From: Sulfuricurvum sp.
GTDB taxonomy: Bacteria > Campylobacterota > Campylobacteria > Campylobacterales > Sulfurimonadaceae
Direction: 5' to 3'
DNA length: 64,000 nt
Assembly (NCBI GenBank): GCA_030692765.1
Contig: JAUYUB010000001.1
Span: 1 to 64,000 of the forward strand
Part shown: piece after piece, positions 19,476-28,718 of the stretch
Layout of the letters: the number at the start of each line of letters is the position of its first letter
Numbering within the stretch: position 1 is the stretch's first letter
Made by a program: the position numbers and the translations under genes
The notes under the pieces: model-generated
Database searches by the model: none
Told to the model about the DNA's origin: nothing
The model's input: the letters and a program-made list of their open reading frames with translations, nothing else

Positions 19476-19637
19476 ATCTGTAAACTCTCCATCAATAATC
19501 TGAAGTCTTTTTCTGTCTTATAGTAGCACAAATTCTTTTAGTAACAGCAAATGCCTTTTATCCCCCGCTAACTCCTCCTATGATACCATTACGACATCCG
19601 TCACATAGCTTATTAATGGGACAAATCAGGGAAATAG

Positions 19638-20810
19638 ATGAAAAATGTCACCATTACCAAAAGCGCCTCTTATAAACTCAAAAGTTTTTTTTGCTGGGTC
19701 TATCAAAACGAGCTTGTCTCTCCTACGGACCTTCCAGATGGTGAAGTAATCGATGTCCTTTCCCACAACGGTGAGTTTTTAGGTCGCGGGTACATCAATC
19801 AAAAAAGTAAAATTTCTGTCCGTATTCTCACGTTTGAACAAAGAGAGATCAATCAAGCGTTTTTCACTGCACGCCTGCAACAAGCCCTAAAAAAACGGAC
19901 AAATATAACAAGTACTTCTGATGCCTATCGTGTCGTTCACTCTGAAGCCGATTTTCTTCCGGGACTCATCGTTGATTGGTACAACGGTTATGCCGCGATA
20001 CAGATCAATACTCTGGGAATGGAGTGCTTTCGCAAAGAGATTCTTCAATCACTCATTGAGGTACTCAATCCAAAAGGTATTTTTGACAAATCGGACATCA
20101 AAGTCCGTGTAAAAGAAGGTATCGAAACCCAAAACGATGTTATTTACGGCGAAGTACCCCAAGAGATCACCATCGCAGAAAATGGTATCTCCTTTGTCGT
20201 CAATCTCTACGAAGGGCAAAAAACTGGTTTTTATCTCGATCAACGCCGCAACCGCCAAGCCGTTGCCCAGTATATTCACAAAGACGATAAAGTACTCGAT
20301 ATCTTCTGCAATGCAGGTGGATTTGGCTTGTATGCCCTCAAAAATGGTGCTACAGTCCGTTTTGTCGATCTTGCCGATCATGCATTGGCACAAGTGGCAC
20401 AAAACATTACCCTCAACGGTTTTGAGACCTGTGAGATTATCAAACAAGACGCTTTTGATTTTTTAACCTTAGAGAAGATGACCAAAAATACCTATGACTG
20501 CATCGTCCTCGATCCCCCTCCCTTTGCCAAGACCAAAAAAGAAGCCGAAGGGGCGATCAAAGGGTTCAAATTTCTCCTCTCAGCGGCATTGAAACTTCTC
20601 AATGAAAATGGAATCGTTGCGGTGTTCTCATGCTCCCACCATGTCGCTTTGAGTGATCTGCTGGAGCTTTCACTGGAAGCATCAACAAAAGCACGTATCC
20701 CACTTGAAGTGATAGAAATGTTACGAGCCGATGAAGATCATCCTTATGTTCTAAATATCCCAAATTCTGCGTATTTAGCAGGTATCGTACTACGTAAAAC
20801 AGCTCTATAG
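19638..20810 (+). CDS. Class I SAM-dependent rRNA methyltransferase (RlmI-like)
   Basis: The 390-residue enzyme belongs to the YccW/RlmI group that methylates cytosine C5 in 23S rRNA. An N-terminal PUA-like domain (about 1-75) precedes the substrate-binding region (VVHSEADFLPGLIVDWY). A Rossmann domain follows, with the SAM motif VLDIFCNAGGFGLYAL (about 220) and the catalytic motif IVLDPPPFAK (about 290). CSCSHHV-like FSCSHHVAL near the end matches the family. GGGAAAT precedes the ATG. The exact target cannot be told from sequence. Confidence 0.88.
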   Translation: MKNVTITKSASYKLKSFFCWVYQNELVSPTDLPDGEVIDVLSHNGEFLGRGYINQKSKISVRILTFEQREINQAFFTARLQQALKKRTNITSTSDAYRVVHSEADFLPGLIVDWYNGYAAIQINTLGMECFRKEILQSLIEVLNPKGIFDKSDIKVRVKEGIETQNDVIYGEVPQEITIAENGISFVVNLYEGQKTGFYLDQRRNRQAVAQYIHKDDKVLDIFCNAGGFGLYALKNGATVRFVDLADHALAQVAQNITLNGFETCEIIKQDAFDFLTLEKMTKNTYDCIVLDPPPFAKTKKEAEGAIKGFKFLLSAALKLLNENGIVAVFSCSHHVALSDLLELSLEASTKARIPLEVIEMLRADEDHPYVLNIPNSAYLAGIVLRKTAL

Positions 20811-20817
20811 GAAAAAA

Positions 20818-21114
20818 ATGATGGAAGAATTAATAACAATACAAAAATACGCATCCCTCAATCGACTCAGCATCCACGCTGTCATCAAGAAAACGATGAA
20901 CGGTGAACTGCAAACGGCGGTCAAAGAAGAAAACGGTAAAGAAGTTACCTATATCCTCAATCCAAAAATCGAGAAAAAAGTCATTGAAGATTCTAGTACT
21001 GTTAACAATGATGAAGAGTTTGAGATTGATTACAAAAAAGAGTACGAGGAACTGCACAAACAGCACCTAATACTCAAAGCCAAATATGAGAAACTATTGT
21101 CAGCTCAAGCGTAG
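20818..21114 (+). CDS. Small protein with helix-turn-helix-like N-terminus and coiled coil
   Basis: I do not recognise a named family. The 98-residue product starts with a segment (ITIQKYASLNRLSIHAVIK, about 6-24) that looks like a MerR- or excisionase-type helix-turn-helix. A variable linker follows, and a charged C-terminus (about 68-96) has heptad-like leucines, suggesting a coiled coil. It follows the methyltransferase by 7 nt and is probably cotranscribed. It ends 2 nt from the thiS end on the other strand. A DNA-binding or adaptor role is only inferred. Confidence 0.6.
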   Translation: MMEELITIQKYASLNRLSIHAVIKKTMNGELQTAVKEENGKEVTYILNPKIEKKVIEDSSTVNNDEEFEIDYKKEYEELHKQHLILKAKYEKLLSAQA

Positions 21115-21115
21115 T

Positions 21116-21319
21116 TCACCCACCACCAACAAAGTCAAGCAATTCGATAGTGTCCCCATCGTTCAAAACTGCTTGATTCCATGCGTCTTGTTTTACGATT
21201 TCCATATTGACCGCAGCAGCCATTACTTTTGATTCTAGCCCAAGTGAGTGTATCAGTTGTTCAAGGGTTGTTGCTTGGGCAACTTCTCTTTCTTCTCCGT
21301 TTACTTTGATCTTCATCAT
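21116..21319 (-). CDS. thiS: Sulfur carrier protein ThiS
   Basis: The 67-residue beta-grasp protein carries sulfur for the thiazole ring of thiamine. It starts MKIKVNGEER, has the pattern TLEQLIHSLGL, and ends with the required Gly-Gly tail (LLDFVGGG; an extra Gly is present). No other thiamine gene lies nearby. It follows the MidA-like methyltransferase by about 15 nt on the same strand, so it shares its transcript. Confidence 0.9.
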   Translation of the reverse strand: MMKIKVNGEEREVAQATTLEQLIHSLGLESKVMAAAVNMEIVKQDAWNQAVLNDGDTIELLDFVGGG

Positions 21320-21334
21320 TTCCCCTATTTAATT

Positions 21335-22324
21335 TTATTCTTCTACAAAACGGATCATTTTAAACCGTTCTCCCATCAGCGATGGAGTGATAAGAACTTT
21401 AACCTTTTCAAGTTCTTGGATATAGATCTCATCGCTTGCTTTTTCTTTGAGCGTTGCGAGTAAATCCAAGACTCCCATCTCCACCAATGCAACCAGCTGT
21501 GTCGAATACTGCACACATTTCATCCCTTGCGCTTCAAAGGCCTCTTTCACGTGGGAAAAATTGACATCATAGGTAATATCCGTAGTGCCAAATGCTTTTT
21601 GCATATCCAGTTCTTCATCAAACAGCGGAAACACTTTGTGCTCTTGATAGACACGAATAGAAAAATCACTGCGTGCATCCAGCTCACCGTAATCAAAACT
21701 CATAAACTCAAATTTTCCAACGCTTTGTGCCATCGATTGTGCAAAAGATTCGTATCCAACCGCGATCTCACCACGATCTTTTTTATATTTTAGTGCATGT
21801 GCGGAACATTCAGGCGACTCTACGTCAAAGATTACTTTGCCCTCTTCCACTCTGCCTATTTTTCCTTTGTAGAAAAGTTCGCAAGCAAAGGCATCAAATA
21901 TTTCATTAGCCAAGAAAAAGGCACACGAAGCGTTTATCTCACTGACATCGTGATAATGTTCCAGTTTGATAACATCACCAAACGATTCTTCAAAATAGCT
22001 CTTCTGCTGGGCTTGCAGTGCATCAAAGCGTTCAACAATCCCAAAGCGGAGGGTTTGTAACAGTTGGGGTCTAAGCGTATACATAAATTCGATGATATCC
22101 GCCAACAAATAACCGTGGTGAGCACCGATCTCACAGATCAATGAGTCGGAAGCCAGGAATCCCTCATCGATACGTTTGATGATATGTTGTGCGATGGAAC
22201 CGCCAAAAAACTTGGAGGTACTGACCGCGGTGTAAAAATCCCCTTTTTTACCAATGGGATGATACGAGCCGTAATAGCCGTTTTCGCCATACAGCCACTC
22301 ATGCATATACTGACTAAAAAGCAT
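21335..22324 (-). CDS. SAM-dependent methyltransferase, MidA/NDUFAF7-like
   Basis: The 329-residue protein belongs to the COG1565 group. GDFYTAVSTSKFFGGSIAQ near the N-terminus, ICEIGAHHGYLLADI (the SAM loop) and FFLANEIFDAFACEL are diagnostic. The mitochondrial member NDUFAF7 methylates an Arg of a complex I subunit; the bacterial target is unknown. Complex I in these bacteria is a possible target. It lies between argD (8 nt) and thiS in a minus-strand operon. Confidence 0.88.
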   Translation of the reverse strand: MLFSQYMHEWLYGENGYYGSYHPIGKKGDFYTAVSTSKFFGGSIAQHIIKRIDEGFLASDSLICEIGAHHGYLLADIIEFMYTLRPQLLQTLRFGIVERFDALQAQQKSYFEESFGDVIKLEHYHDVSEINASCAFFLANEIFDAFACELFYKGKIGRVEEGKVIFDVESPECSAHALKYKKDRGEIAVGYESFAQSMAQSVGKFEFMSFDYGELDARSDFSIRVYQEHKVFPLFDEELDMQKAFGTTDITYDVNFSHVKEAFEAQGMKCVQYSTQLVALVEMGVLDLLATLKEKASDEIYIQELEKVKVLITPSLMGERFKMIRFVEE

Positions 22325-22332
22325 TCCCGACC

Positions 22333-23511
22333 TTAGAGACTTGCCATCGCTTTTTCAAGTCGCGCAAATCCTTCGCTGATGTCCTCTTTAGTAATCGTAA
22401 GAGGTGGAAGGAATCGAAGGGTATTACGTCCTGCTTTTAGTACGATAAGTCCCTCATTACGAGCATTGTTTATGATCTTACCCAAGGTATCCGCATCCAC
22501 AACACGCAACCCTCGCATAAGCCCAAATCCGACATGTTCCATGAAAATTGCAGGGTGTTTAGCGGCAAAACGGGATAATGCCTCTTCAAAATAGATCAAC
22601 GTCTCATCAAGCTCTCCGCTGTTCTTTAGTTCTTCGAGAATATCAAGCACTTCATTGGCAGCAGCCGTAGAGAGATAGTTACCGCCAAAGGTCGATCCAT
22701 GATCCCCTGCAGCAAAGATATCCAAACGATTGGTCATCACAACACCAATCGGAACTCCTCCACCTAGCCCTTTTGCCAGGGTAATGACATCCGGTTGAAT
22801 ATCATACAAATTTGAGGCCAAAAACTCACCCGTACGGTAGATACCCGTCTGAACTTCATCGACCATTAGCAAAATGTTTTTCGATTTCAGCAATGCCGCC
22901 AATGCCTGTACTTTTGCACGATCCAGAGGTTGAACTCCACCCTCTCCTTGGACCAGTTCAATCATTACCGCAACCGTATGTTCATCCAATAGCGACTCAA
23001 TCTCATCGATATTTTTAGCGTAAACAAATCCATCCGGAAAAGGACCGAAATAGTTGTGCATCGACTCTTGCCCTGTAGCTTTAAGTGCCGTAATCGTACG
23101 ACCGTGGAATGAGTGTTCCAACGTAATAATTTTATACCGCTTCGGTTCGCCATCCACTTCCCCATATTTTCGAGCAATCTTAATCGCACCCTCATTGGCT
23201 TCCGCACCGCTGTTGCCAAAAAAACATTTCATATCGTAGCCGCTCAGCTCTACAATACGACGGGCGCATTCACCCTGCGGCTCTATGTAATATAGGTTGG
23301 ATACATGAATCACTTTAGAGACTTGATCACAAATGGCTTTAGTCAAACGCTCATTGGCATGTCCTACACTGCACACGGCAATCCCTGCAGCAAAATCAAT
23401 GTATTCTTTACCCTCACTGTCCGTAAGACGGGCATTTTTTCCCTCTACAAAGCTCAAAGGCTGACGAGCGTACGTTGGAAGGACAAATTGATCAAAATTT
23501 TGTGTTAACAT
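22333..23511 (-). CDS. argD: Acetylornithine aminotransferase
   Basis: The 392-residue class III PLP aminotransferase makes acetylornithine in arginine synthesis. The PLP lysine is in ITLAKGLGGGVPIG (about 243), with LLMVDEVQTGIYRTG ahead of it. CFFGNSGAEANEGAIKIAR is the cofactor phosphate loop. It overlaps the molybdopterin oxidoreductase gene by 7 nt. The enzyme often also serves lysine synthesis as succinyl-diaminopimelate aminotransferase. Confidence 0.95.
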   Translation of the reverse strand: MLTQNFDQFVLPTYARQPLSFVEGKNARLTDSEGKEYIDFAAGIAVCSVGHANERLTKAICDQVSKVIHVSNLYYIEPQGECARRIVELSGYDMKCFFGNSGAEANEGAIKIARKYGEVDGEPKRYKIITLEHSFHGRTITALKATGQESMHNYFGPFPDGFVYAKNIDEIESLLDEHTVAVMIELVQGEGGVQPLDRAKVQALAALLKSKNILLMVDEVQTGIYRTGEFLASNLYDIQPDVITLAKGLGGGVPIGVVMTNRLDIFAAGDHGSTFGGNYLSTAAANEVLDILEELKNSGELDETLIYFEEALSRFAAKHPAIFMEHVGFGLMRGLRVVDADTLGKIINNARNEGLIVLKAGRNTLRFLPPLTITKEDISEGFARLEKAMASL

Positions 23512-25244
23512 TTTTCTACCTTTATTCTATTTTCTTGATAAACTGCGTTTTCACCATCATAACTCAACAAGCTTGGTGTTAGGTTATTTACTCCGGGTGT
23601 ACCGGCATAAATGATCGCACAGTCACGGCGTAAACGCTCATCATGCAGTACCGATAATTGTATTGATCCGCTTTTACTGGTGACCCTCACCCTATCCCCT
23701 AATTCAAAACCGCACTGCGGGTGCAGATAAATCCCATTTGAACGATGGAACTGTGAATTAAGCGATCTGGCAGATTTAGGCGTTATTAAAAACAGCCCTT
23801 CATCGTCATTAGACCCTAAATCCAACTGTTGCATAAATTCAAATTTACCGCTTTGCGTCTCAAATCCGTTTTCGTATGGGACATCAGGCATGTTCTTTCG
23901 ATAGTTTACTCCATTTTTACTTACCATCTGATCATAAAAGAGATCCAGACACTCCTGCTGCGAAGGGACAGAGAGATTAAAATGGCTGCACAGCCCGTAC
24001 GCCAAATCGTATTCGCTGATTCCTGTATCGCTATGGCGCAATTTTGACATTTTTTCAAAGCTGAAATCCCCATACGAGCTGCGCACATCTTCTTTTTCCA
24101 AAAAAGTTTTCGCAGGGATGATCAAATCAGATAAGCGTGAGGTTTCATTTTCATAGAGTCCGAAATATATTTTAAACCGCGATGCCGCAAACTCTTTGAC
24201 AACTTTGGTACTGTCAGGCATTTGCCCCAGTGGATTTCCCCCCTGTACAAACACCGTTTCAAATTTTGAGAAATCGATCGTGGCCTTAGGGACAGTTTTT
24301 TGAAATTTTTGAAATGGAAGTTCTAATCCTTGCGTCGATGAGCCCAAAAACCCTACCCCACATCCTATTTTTCCAAATAATCCCAACATTGCTCCAAATG
24401 CATCTATCGCCCGAAGAACCTCTGCCCCATTACGATATTTTTGTACCCCAACTCCGACTAAAATCACTGTTTTTTTACCCCGGATCAACTCCAATACCGA
24501 GCCTATCTGATCCATGGTCACATCAATCGCTTGAAGTGTAGTTATAAGTTCAAGTTTCTGCGTCAATTGATAAAATTCTGGATATTTATTTCCGTACTTT
24601 TCCAAAAATACTTTGTCATGCATGTCACCAGAGACCAGAAAACGAGATAAAATCACTGCAAGCTGCAAATCACAATGCGGTTTGATCTGCACATGAATAT
24701 CTGCCGTTTTTGCCAATTGCGTTTGGAGGGGATCAATCACAATGATCGTTTTATTTTTAAGGGATCCAAGTAAATGAGAATGAGTTACATGAGGATTTCT
24801 TCCCCATACAATCACGACTTCTGATGCATTGATCATCTGGGGGGAAAGTACATGATTCACTCCGCGGCCCGCAATTATCCCTGCTTCTCCCGCACCGTCA
24901 CATAATGAACCTCGTGTCCCTGTAGCGCCCATAAGTGTAAAAAAATGGTCCATACTGCGCTGCATCAGACCAATATTGCCACTGCCGCGATAAAACAGCA
25001 TCTTTTGAGGCTCGCTGATATGCAGTGATGTGTAGAGCTGTTGCATTGCTTCATTCATACTGATCGTCTTGCCATGTAATCGCGGTTCTAAAATTCGTTC
25101 AAACTCATCAAAATGGTTTAAATGAGGGCATAAATAACCTTGTGTAGTCGGATGGGTAAGATCGCCTTTTAATTTCCCATTACTATCGATTACAACTCTG
25201 CATGCATCATAACAATCCAACGGACAAGTGGTAGTTTGACTCAT
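23505..25244 (-). CDS. Cytoplasmic molybdopterin-dependent oxidoreductase
   Basis: The 579-residue protein belongs to the DMSO-reductase/formate-dehydrogenase superfamily. An N-terminal [4Fe-4S] site is formed by Cys7, Cys11, Cys15 and Cys39 (CPLDCYDAC). The active-site region reads LFYRGSGNIGLMQ and then TRGSLCDGAGEAG, and the C-terminal domain binds the pterin dinucleotide (GFELGDRVRVTSKSGSIQL). There is no TAT signal, so it should stay in the cytoplasm. No electron-transfer subunit gene is adjacent. At this length it is shorter than FdhA. The substrate cannot be assigned. It is first in an operon with argD, the MidA-like gene and thiS. Confidence 0.85.
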   Translation of the reverse strand: MSQTTTCPLDCYDACRVVIDSNGKLKGDLTHPTTQGYLCPHLNHFDEFERILEPRLHGKTISMNEAMQQLYTSLHISEPQKMLFYRGSGNIGLMQRSMDHFFTLMGATGTRGSLCDGAGEAGIIAGRGVNHVLSPQMINASEVVIVWGRNPHVTHSHLLGSLKNKTIIVIDPLQTQLAKTADIHVQIKPHCDLQLAVILSRFLVSGDMHDKVFLEKYGNKYPEFYQLTQKLELITTLQAIDVTMDQIGSVLELIRGKKTVILVGVGVQKYRNGAEVLRAIDAFGAMLGLFGKIGCGVGFLGSSTQGLELPFQKFQKTVPKATIDFSKFETVFVQGGNPLGQMPDSTKVVKEFAASRFKIYFGLYENETSRLSDLIIPAKTFLEKEDVRSSYGDFSFEKMSKLRHSDTGISEYDLAYGLCSHFNLSVPSQQECLDLFYDQMVSKNGVNYRKNMPDVPYENGFETQSGKFEFMQQLDLGSNDDEGLFLITPKSARSLNSQFHRSNGIYLHPQCGFELGDRVRVTSKSGSIQLSVLHDERLRRDCAIIYAGTPGVNNLTPSLLSYDGENAVYQENRIKVEKC

Positions 25245-25370
25245 TTTAGGTACACTGCGCCTTTAGCATTACGATTTTTATATATTTTACAGTGCTACGG
25301 CTTTACTTTTTAGTAAAAAAAAGCCCTTATTTGTGATATCATTAATACAATAAATTAGCAGAGGTTTAGA

Positions 25371-26336
25371 ATGTCTCTTTTAGAACATGTAGATGCGTCC
25401 ACTAACCTGGCGAAAAACAATGAGGTACAACTCCTCATATTCAAAGTTGATGTCGCCGAGACTTCTCCCTATTATGCTATTAACGTTTTTAAAACACGCG
25501 AAGTCGTTGAATCAAAGCATCATCATTTAACTCTTATTCCCGCCTCACATCCCCTTTTAGAGGGTACCATTGTTTTACGTGGACTTCAAATTCCGATTCT
25601 TAATTTGCCAAAATGGTTAAATTCGGAACTAAATAGTGAACAAAAGAAAGCTTCCAATCTTTTGATTTGTGATTTCAATGGGATCATTATTGGTATTCGT
25701 ATTATGTTCGCTCATCGTGTTATTAAAAAAAACTGGAGTGAGATGCACGCACCAGATAGCTATCGCTTGGGGGAAGATGGGCTTATTATCAATGATACCC
25801 GCTTGGATGACGGCAGTTTATGCTTAGTACTTGACTATGAAAAACTTCTAGCTGATGTTATTCCGCAAGCTATGGTCAACATACAAGAGTCACCCGAAAA
25901 TATACAAAATTTGGTCATACCTGACAAACTTCGTAACGGTACTGTACTCATAGCGGAAGATTCTAAAACAGCGCAACGGCATTTACGACAAATATTTGCC
26001 AATGCTAATCTCTCCTACCAAATGTTTAACAATGGAAAAGAACTAATCGATTATATTTCAGCACATCCAAATCCTTCTTCGATCCCCGCGATCATAACGG
26101 ACATTGAGATGCCAGAAATGTCTGGATTCACGGTTGTAAAAAAACTAAAAGCAAACAATGAAACTAAAAATATCCCTATTATCGTCAACAGTTCCATGAC
26201 TGGAGACAATAACAAACGTGAAGCGGCAGGACTTGGAGCGAATGGGTTTATCAATAAAACAAAAAGTCATGACATCATCCCGCTTATCATTGAAAAAATG
26301 CAAGAGTGTTCACAAACTAATTTATTGCCAAGATAA
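25371..26336 (+). CDS. cheV: Chemotaxis protein CheV (CheW-receiver fusion)
   Basis: The 321-residue protein joins a CheW-like coupling domain (about 15-165; YYAINVFKTREVVE, GTIVLRGLQIPILNLPKWL) to a response-regulator receiver (about 190-312). The phospho-acceptor Asp is in AIITDIEMPEMSG and the conserved Lys in GFINKTKS. CheV links receptors to CheA and adjusts signalling by phosphorylation. Campylobacterota often have several CheV paralogues. AGAGG precedes the ATG. It stands alone between divergent and convergent neighbours. Confidence 0.93.
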   Translation: MSLLEHVDASTNLAKNNEVQLLIFKVDVAETSPYYAINVFKTREVVESKHHHLTLIPASHPLLEGTIVLRGLQIPILNLPKWLNSELNSEQKKASNLLICDFNGIIIGIRIMFAHRVIKKNWSEMHAPDSYRLGEDGLIINDTRLDDGSLCLVLDYEKLLADVIPQAMVNIQESPENIQNLVIPDKLRNGTVLIAEDSKTAQRHLRQIFANANLSYQMFNNGKELIDYISAHPNPSSIPAIITDIEMPEMSGFTVVKKLKANNETKNIPIIVNSSMTGDNNKREAAGLGANGFINKTKSHDIIPLIIEKMQECSQTNLLPR

Positions 26337-26399
26337 AAAGGAAATAAGAATAAGAAGAGTTTCCCCACAGGGGAAAAGAAAGAAGATAAAAGTAAAAAA

Positions 26400-28226
26400 T
26401 TACTCTACGACAGCAAGTACTTGACCCGCTACAATTTTATCATTTGGCACAACGCTAAGGCTTGTTACTTTTCCTGCACGCGGCGCAAGAACATCAATCT
26501 CCATTTTCATAGCTTCCAAAATCATAATCTTGTCACCGACATTAACGCTGTCACCAACTGCTGTAAGAACCTTAAACACAGAACCTGGAAGTTCTGCACA
26601 AATTGCGTTTGCATTTGCAACCGGAGCTGCTACTACCGGTGCCGCAACAGCAGGTGCTACTGCTGCAACTTGTGCTACTGGTGTCACTGATTGAACATTT
26701 GCATTACCATCTACGATTTGCACGTTGTATTGTTGTCCGTCTACGATTACTGTGTAAGTACCATTTGCCATATTAAAATTCTCCTGTAGTGTTGATTGAA
26801 GTGGTTCTGGCACTTTCGGGCCATTTTTACGTACGTTAACTGTAGCTTCCCCTTTGAGGAAAGCAATTCCTTTTACATCACATGAAGCTGCGATGAAAAT
26901 ATTTTCATCCGTAGCTTCAATACCCTCGTCATTTAGAACATTTGTCCAATACGCAATCGATTTCTTTTCATCACGGTCTGCAATATCAATTGCATTCTCG
27001 GATGTAGGATCAAGCTTCAACTGCTCTGAAGCGATACGAATGACTTCAGCGTCAGGTGCGGTTGGTGTTTTACCAAAGTAACCCAATACCATTTTACCGT
27101 AACCCGGTGCAATTTTTTTCCATGGTCCCATCAATGCGTTGTTAAGCGCTTGTTGGAAATAAAACTGAGACACCGGAGTAACCGATGTACCATATCCACC
27201 TTTTTCAACCACTTCACGCATAGCACGAATAACTTCAGGATAACGGTCCAACATGTTGTTGTCACGCATCATTTGTGTATTTGCGGTCAATGCTCCACCC
27301 GGCATTGGCGAAAATGGAATCAAAGGTGAAACCTGTGTCGCTTCAGGCGGAATGAAATAATCTTTCAAACAATCACCCAAAACGTCTTCATATTGAAGAA
27401 TTTTTTCTAATTCCAAGCCACCGAGATCAAAATTCTTTCCCTTAACCGCATGCAGCATGGTCAAAATATCAGGCTGTGATGTACCACCACTCACGGGGCA
27501 AGCCGCCATATCAATACCATCGATACCTGCATCAAGTGCTGCAAGGTAACAGGCAACAGCCACACCTGCAGTCTCATGCGTATGAAGACGTAGATGTGTT
27601 CCTTCAGGAACCAATTTACGTGCCATTTTAATGGTTTCGTACACTTTTTGAGGACTTGATGTTCCACTAGCATCTTTAAAACAGATTGAGTGATAAGGAA
27701 TCCCAGAATCTAAAAGTGCGCGAAGTGTTTTCTCATAAAACGGAACATCATGAGCACCTACGCACCCTGGAGGAAGATCCATTAATGTAACAACTGCTTC
27801 ATGCTTCAATCCATGATGAACAATGCGCTCACCTGAGTACTTAAGATTTTCAATGTCATTGAGTGCATCAAAGTTTCGGATCGTTGTTGTTCCGTGCTTC
27901 TTAAACATTTTAGCGTGTAAATCTACCATCTCACGGCTTCCCGTATCAAGCATAACAGTATTTACACCCCGTGCAAGTGTTTGAAGATTTGCATCCGGTC
28001 CAACGATGGCACGAAACTTATCCATCATTTCAAATGCATTTTCATTTAGATAGAAAAAAAGACTTTGAAAACGTGCTCCGCCGCCGAATTCAAAATGGGT
28101 GATCCCTGCTTCTTTCGCAGCTTCAACGGCCGGAAAGAAATCGTTCATCAACACCCGTCCGCCAAATACGGATTGAAAACCGTCACGGAACGTAGTATCC
28201 ATTATGTCGATGTATTTTTTTGCCAT
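26400..28226 (-). CDS. pycB: Biotin-dependent carboxyltransferase subunit (PycB/OadA-like)
   Basis: The 608-residue protein has a carboxyltransferase barrel (about 1-300; MDTTFRDGFQSVFGG, LRLHTHETAGVAVACYLAALDAG), a conserved middle domain, an Ala/Val-rich linker (about 515-545) and a C-terminal biotin domain with the biotin lysine in LEAMKMEIDVLAP. It should move CO2 between biotin and pyruvate or oxaloacetate. In this phylum the homologue is usually called pyruvate carboxylase subunit B. The biotin carboxylase gene is not in the window. The upstream gene encodes an OadG-like protein, so a decarboxylase-type or 2-oxoglutarate carboxylase role is also possible. Confidence 0.88.
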   Translation of the reverse strand: MAKKYIDIMDTTFRDGFQSVFGGRVLMNDFFPAVEAAKEAGITHFEFGGGARFQSLFFYLNENAFEMMDKFRAIVGPDANLQTLARGVNTVMLDTGSREMVDLHAKMFKKHGTTTIRNFDALNDIENLKYSGERIVHHGLKHEAVVTLMDLPPGCVGAHDVPFYEKTLRALLDSGIPYHSICFKDASGTSSPQKVYETIKMARKLVPEGTHLRLHTHETAGVAVACYLAALDAGIDGIDMAACPVSGGTSQPDILTMLHAVKGKNFDLGGLELEKILQYEDVLGDCLKDYFIPPEATQVSPLIPFSPMPGGALTANTQMMRDNNMLDRYPEVIRAMREVVEKGGYGTSVTPVSQFYFQQALNNALMGPWKKIAPGYGKMVLGYFGKTPTAPDAEVIRIASEQLKLDPTSENAIDIADRDEKKSIAYWTNVLNDEGIEATDENIFIAASCDVKGIAFLKGEATVNVRKNGPKVPEPLQSTLQENFNMANGTYTVIVDGQQYNVQIVDGNANVQSVTPVAQVAAVAPAVAAPVVAAPVANANAICAELPGSVFKVLTAVGDSVNVGDKIMILEAMKMEIDVLAPRAGKVTSLSVVPNDKIVAGQVLAVVE

Positions 28227-28238
28227 TTATCAGCTTCC

Positions 28239-28589
28239 CTACTTCTTTGTATTTTTGTGGTGGTGAATCGCGGCAACGAGAGCAGCAAGCCCCCATGAAC
28301 CATTCTTCTGTGACGCTGTTTGCAATTCGTGATGATGCAATGCGACTGCAATTGCAGCCACTTTCGCTCTTACATCATTCTCAACAGTCTCATGATGGTG
28401 CAATGCCGCAGCGATTGCCGCAACTCTTGCACCGTTAGAACGATCATCAGGGAGTGAATCACATTCTGTGTTTTGGTTTTTACCCGTACACACCTGTAAC
28501 TCTGAGAGATTTTTATCTTGAAATACATTTAAATATTTCATTACTTTGGTTAGTAACTCCACGTCCCACTGCCCTTGTATAATTTCCAC
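28239..28589 (-). CDS. OadG-like small protein with three VAAIA-type His-His-His repeats
   Basis: The 116-residue protein lies 12 nt upstream of the carboxyltransferase gene. Residues 54-67, 75-88 and 101-111 carry three copies of one motif: ARVAAIAAALHHHE, AKVAAIAVALHHHE and LAALVAAIHHH. The motif resembles the end of oxaloacetate decarboxylase gamma chains and related biotin-enzyme partners, which bind metal and the carboxyltransferase. No membrane helix is present, unlike OadG. The first 50 residues are not recognised and contain two Cys (34, 43). I infer a soluble scaffold or metal-delivery partner of the biotin enzyme. Confidence 0.7.
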   Translation of the reverse strand: MEIIQGQWDVELLTKVMKYLNVFQDKNLSELQVCTGKNQNTECDSLPDDRSNGARVAAIAAALHHHETVENDVRAKVAAIAVALHHHELQTASQKNGSWGLAALVAAIHHHKNTKK

Positions 28590-28643
28590 GTGTTAATACG
28601 TTGACGTGATTTTAGTATAAAGTTCATTAAAAAAGTTTTACTC

Positions 28644-28683
28644 TATAGGTTTCAATTAACCTATAAGAATATTGCGTTACAAT
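28644..28683 (+). promoter_or_regulatory. Inverted repeat and -10 element upstream of ppa
   Basis: TATAGGTT (28644-28651) and AACCTATA (28658-28665) are perfect 8-bp arms with a 6-nt spacer. A -10-like TACAAT lies at 28678-28683. The repeat covers the -35 region of ppa and the space shared with the divergent OadG-like gene, so it could be an operator for either. No regulator gene is nearby. Confidence 0.4.
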
Positions 28684-28718
28684 CCGCGCCAATTATTACA
28701 TAATAGAAAAGGTGCCCT

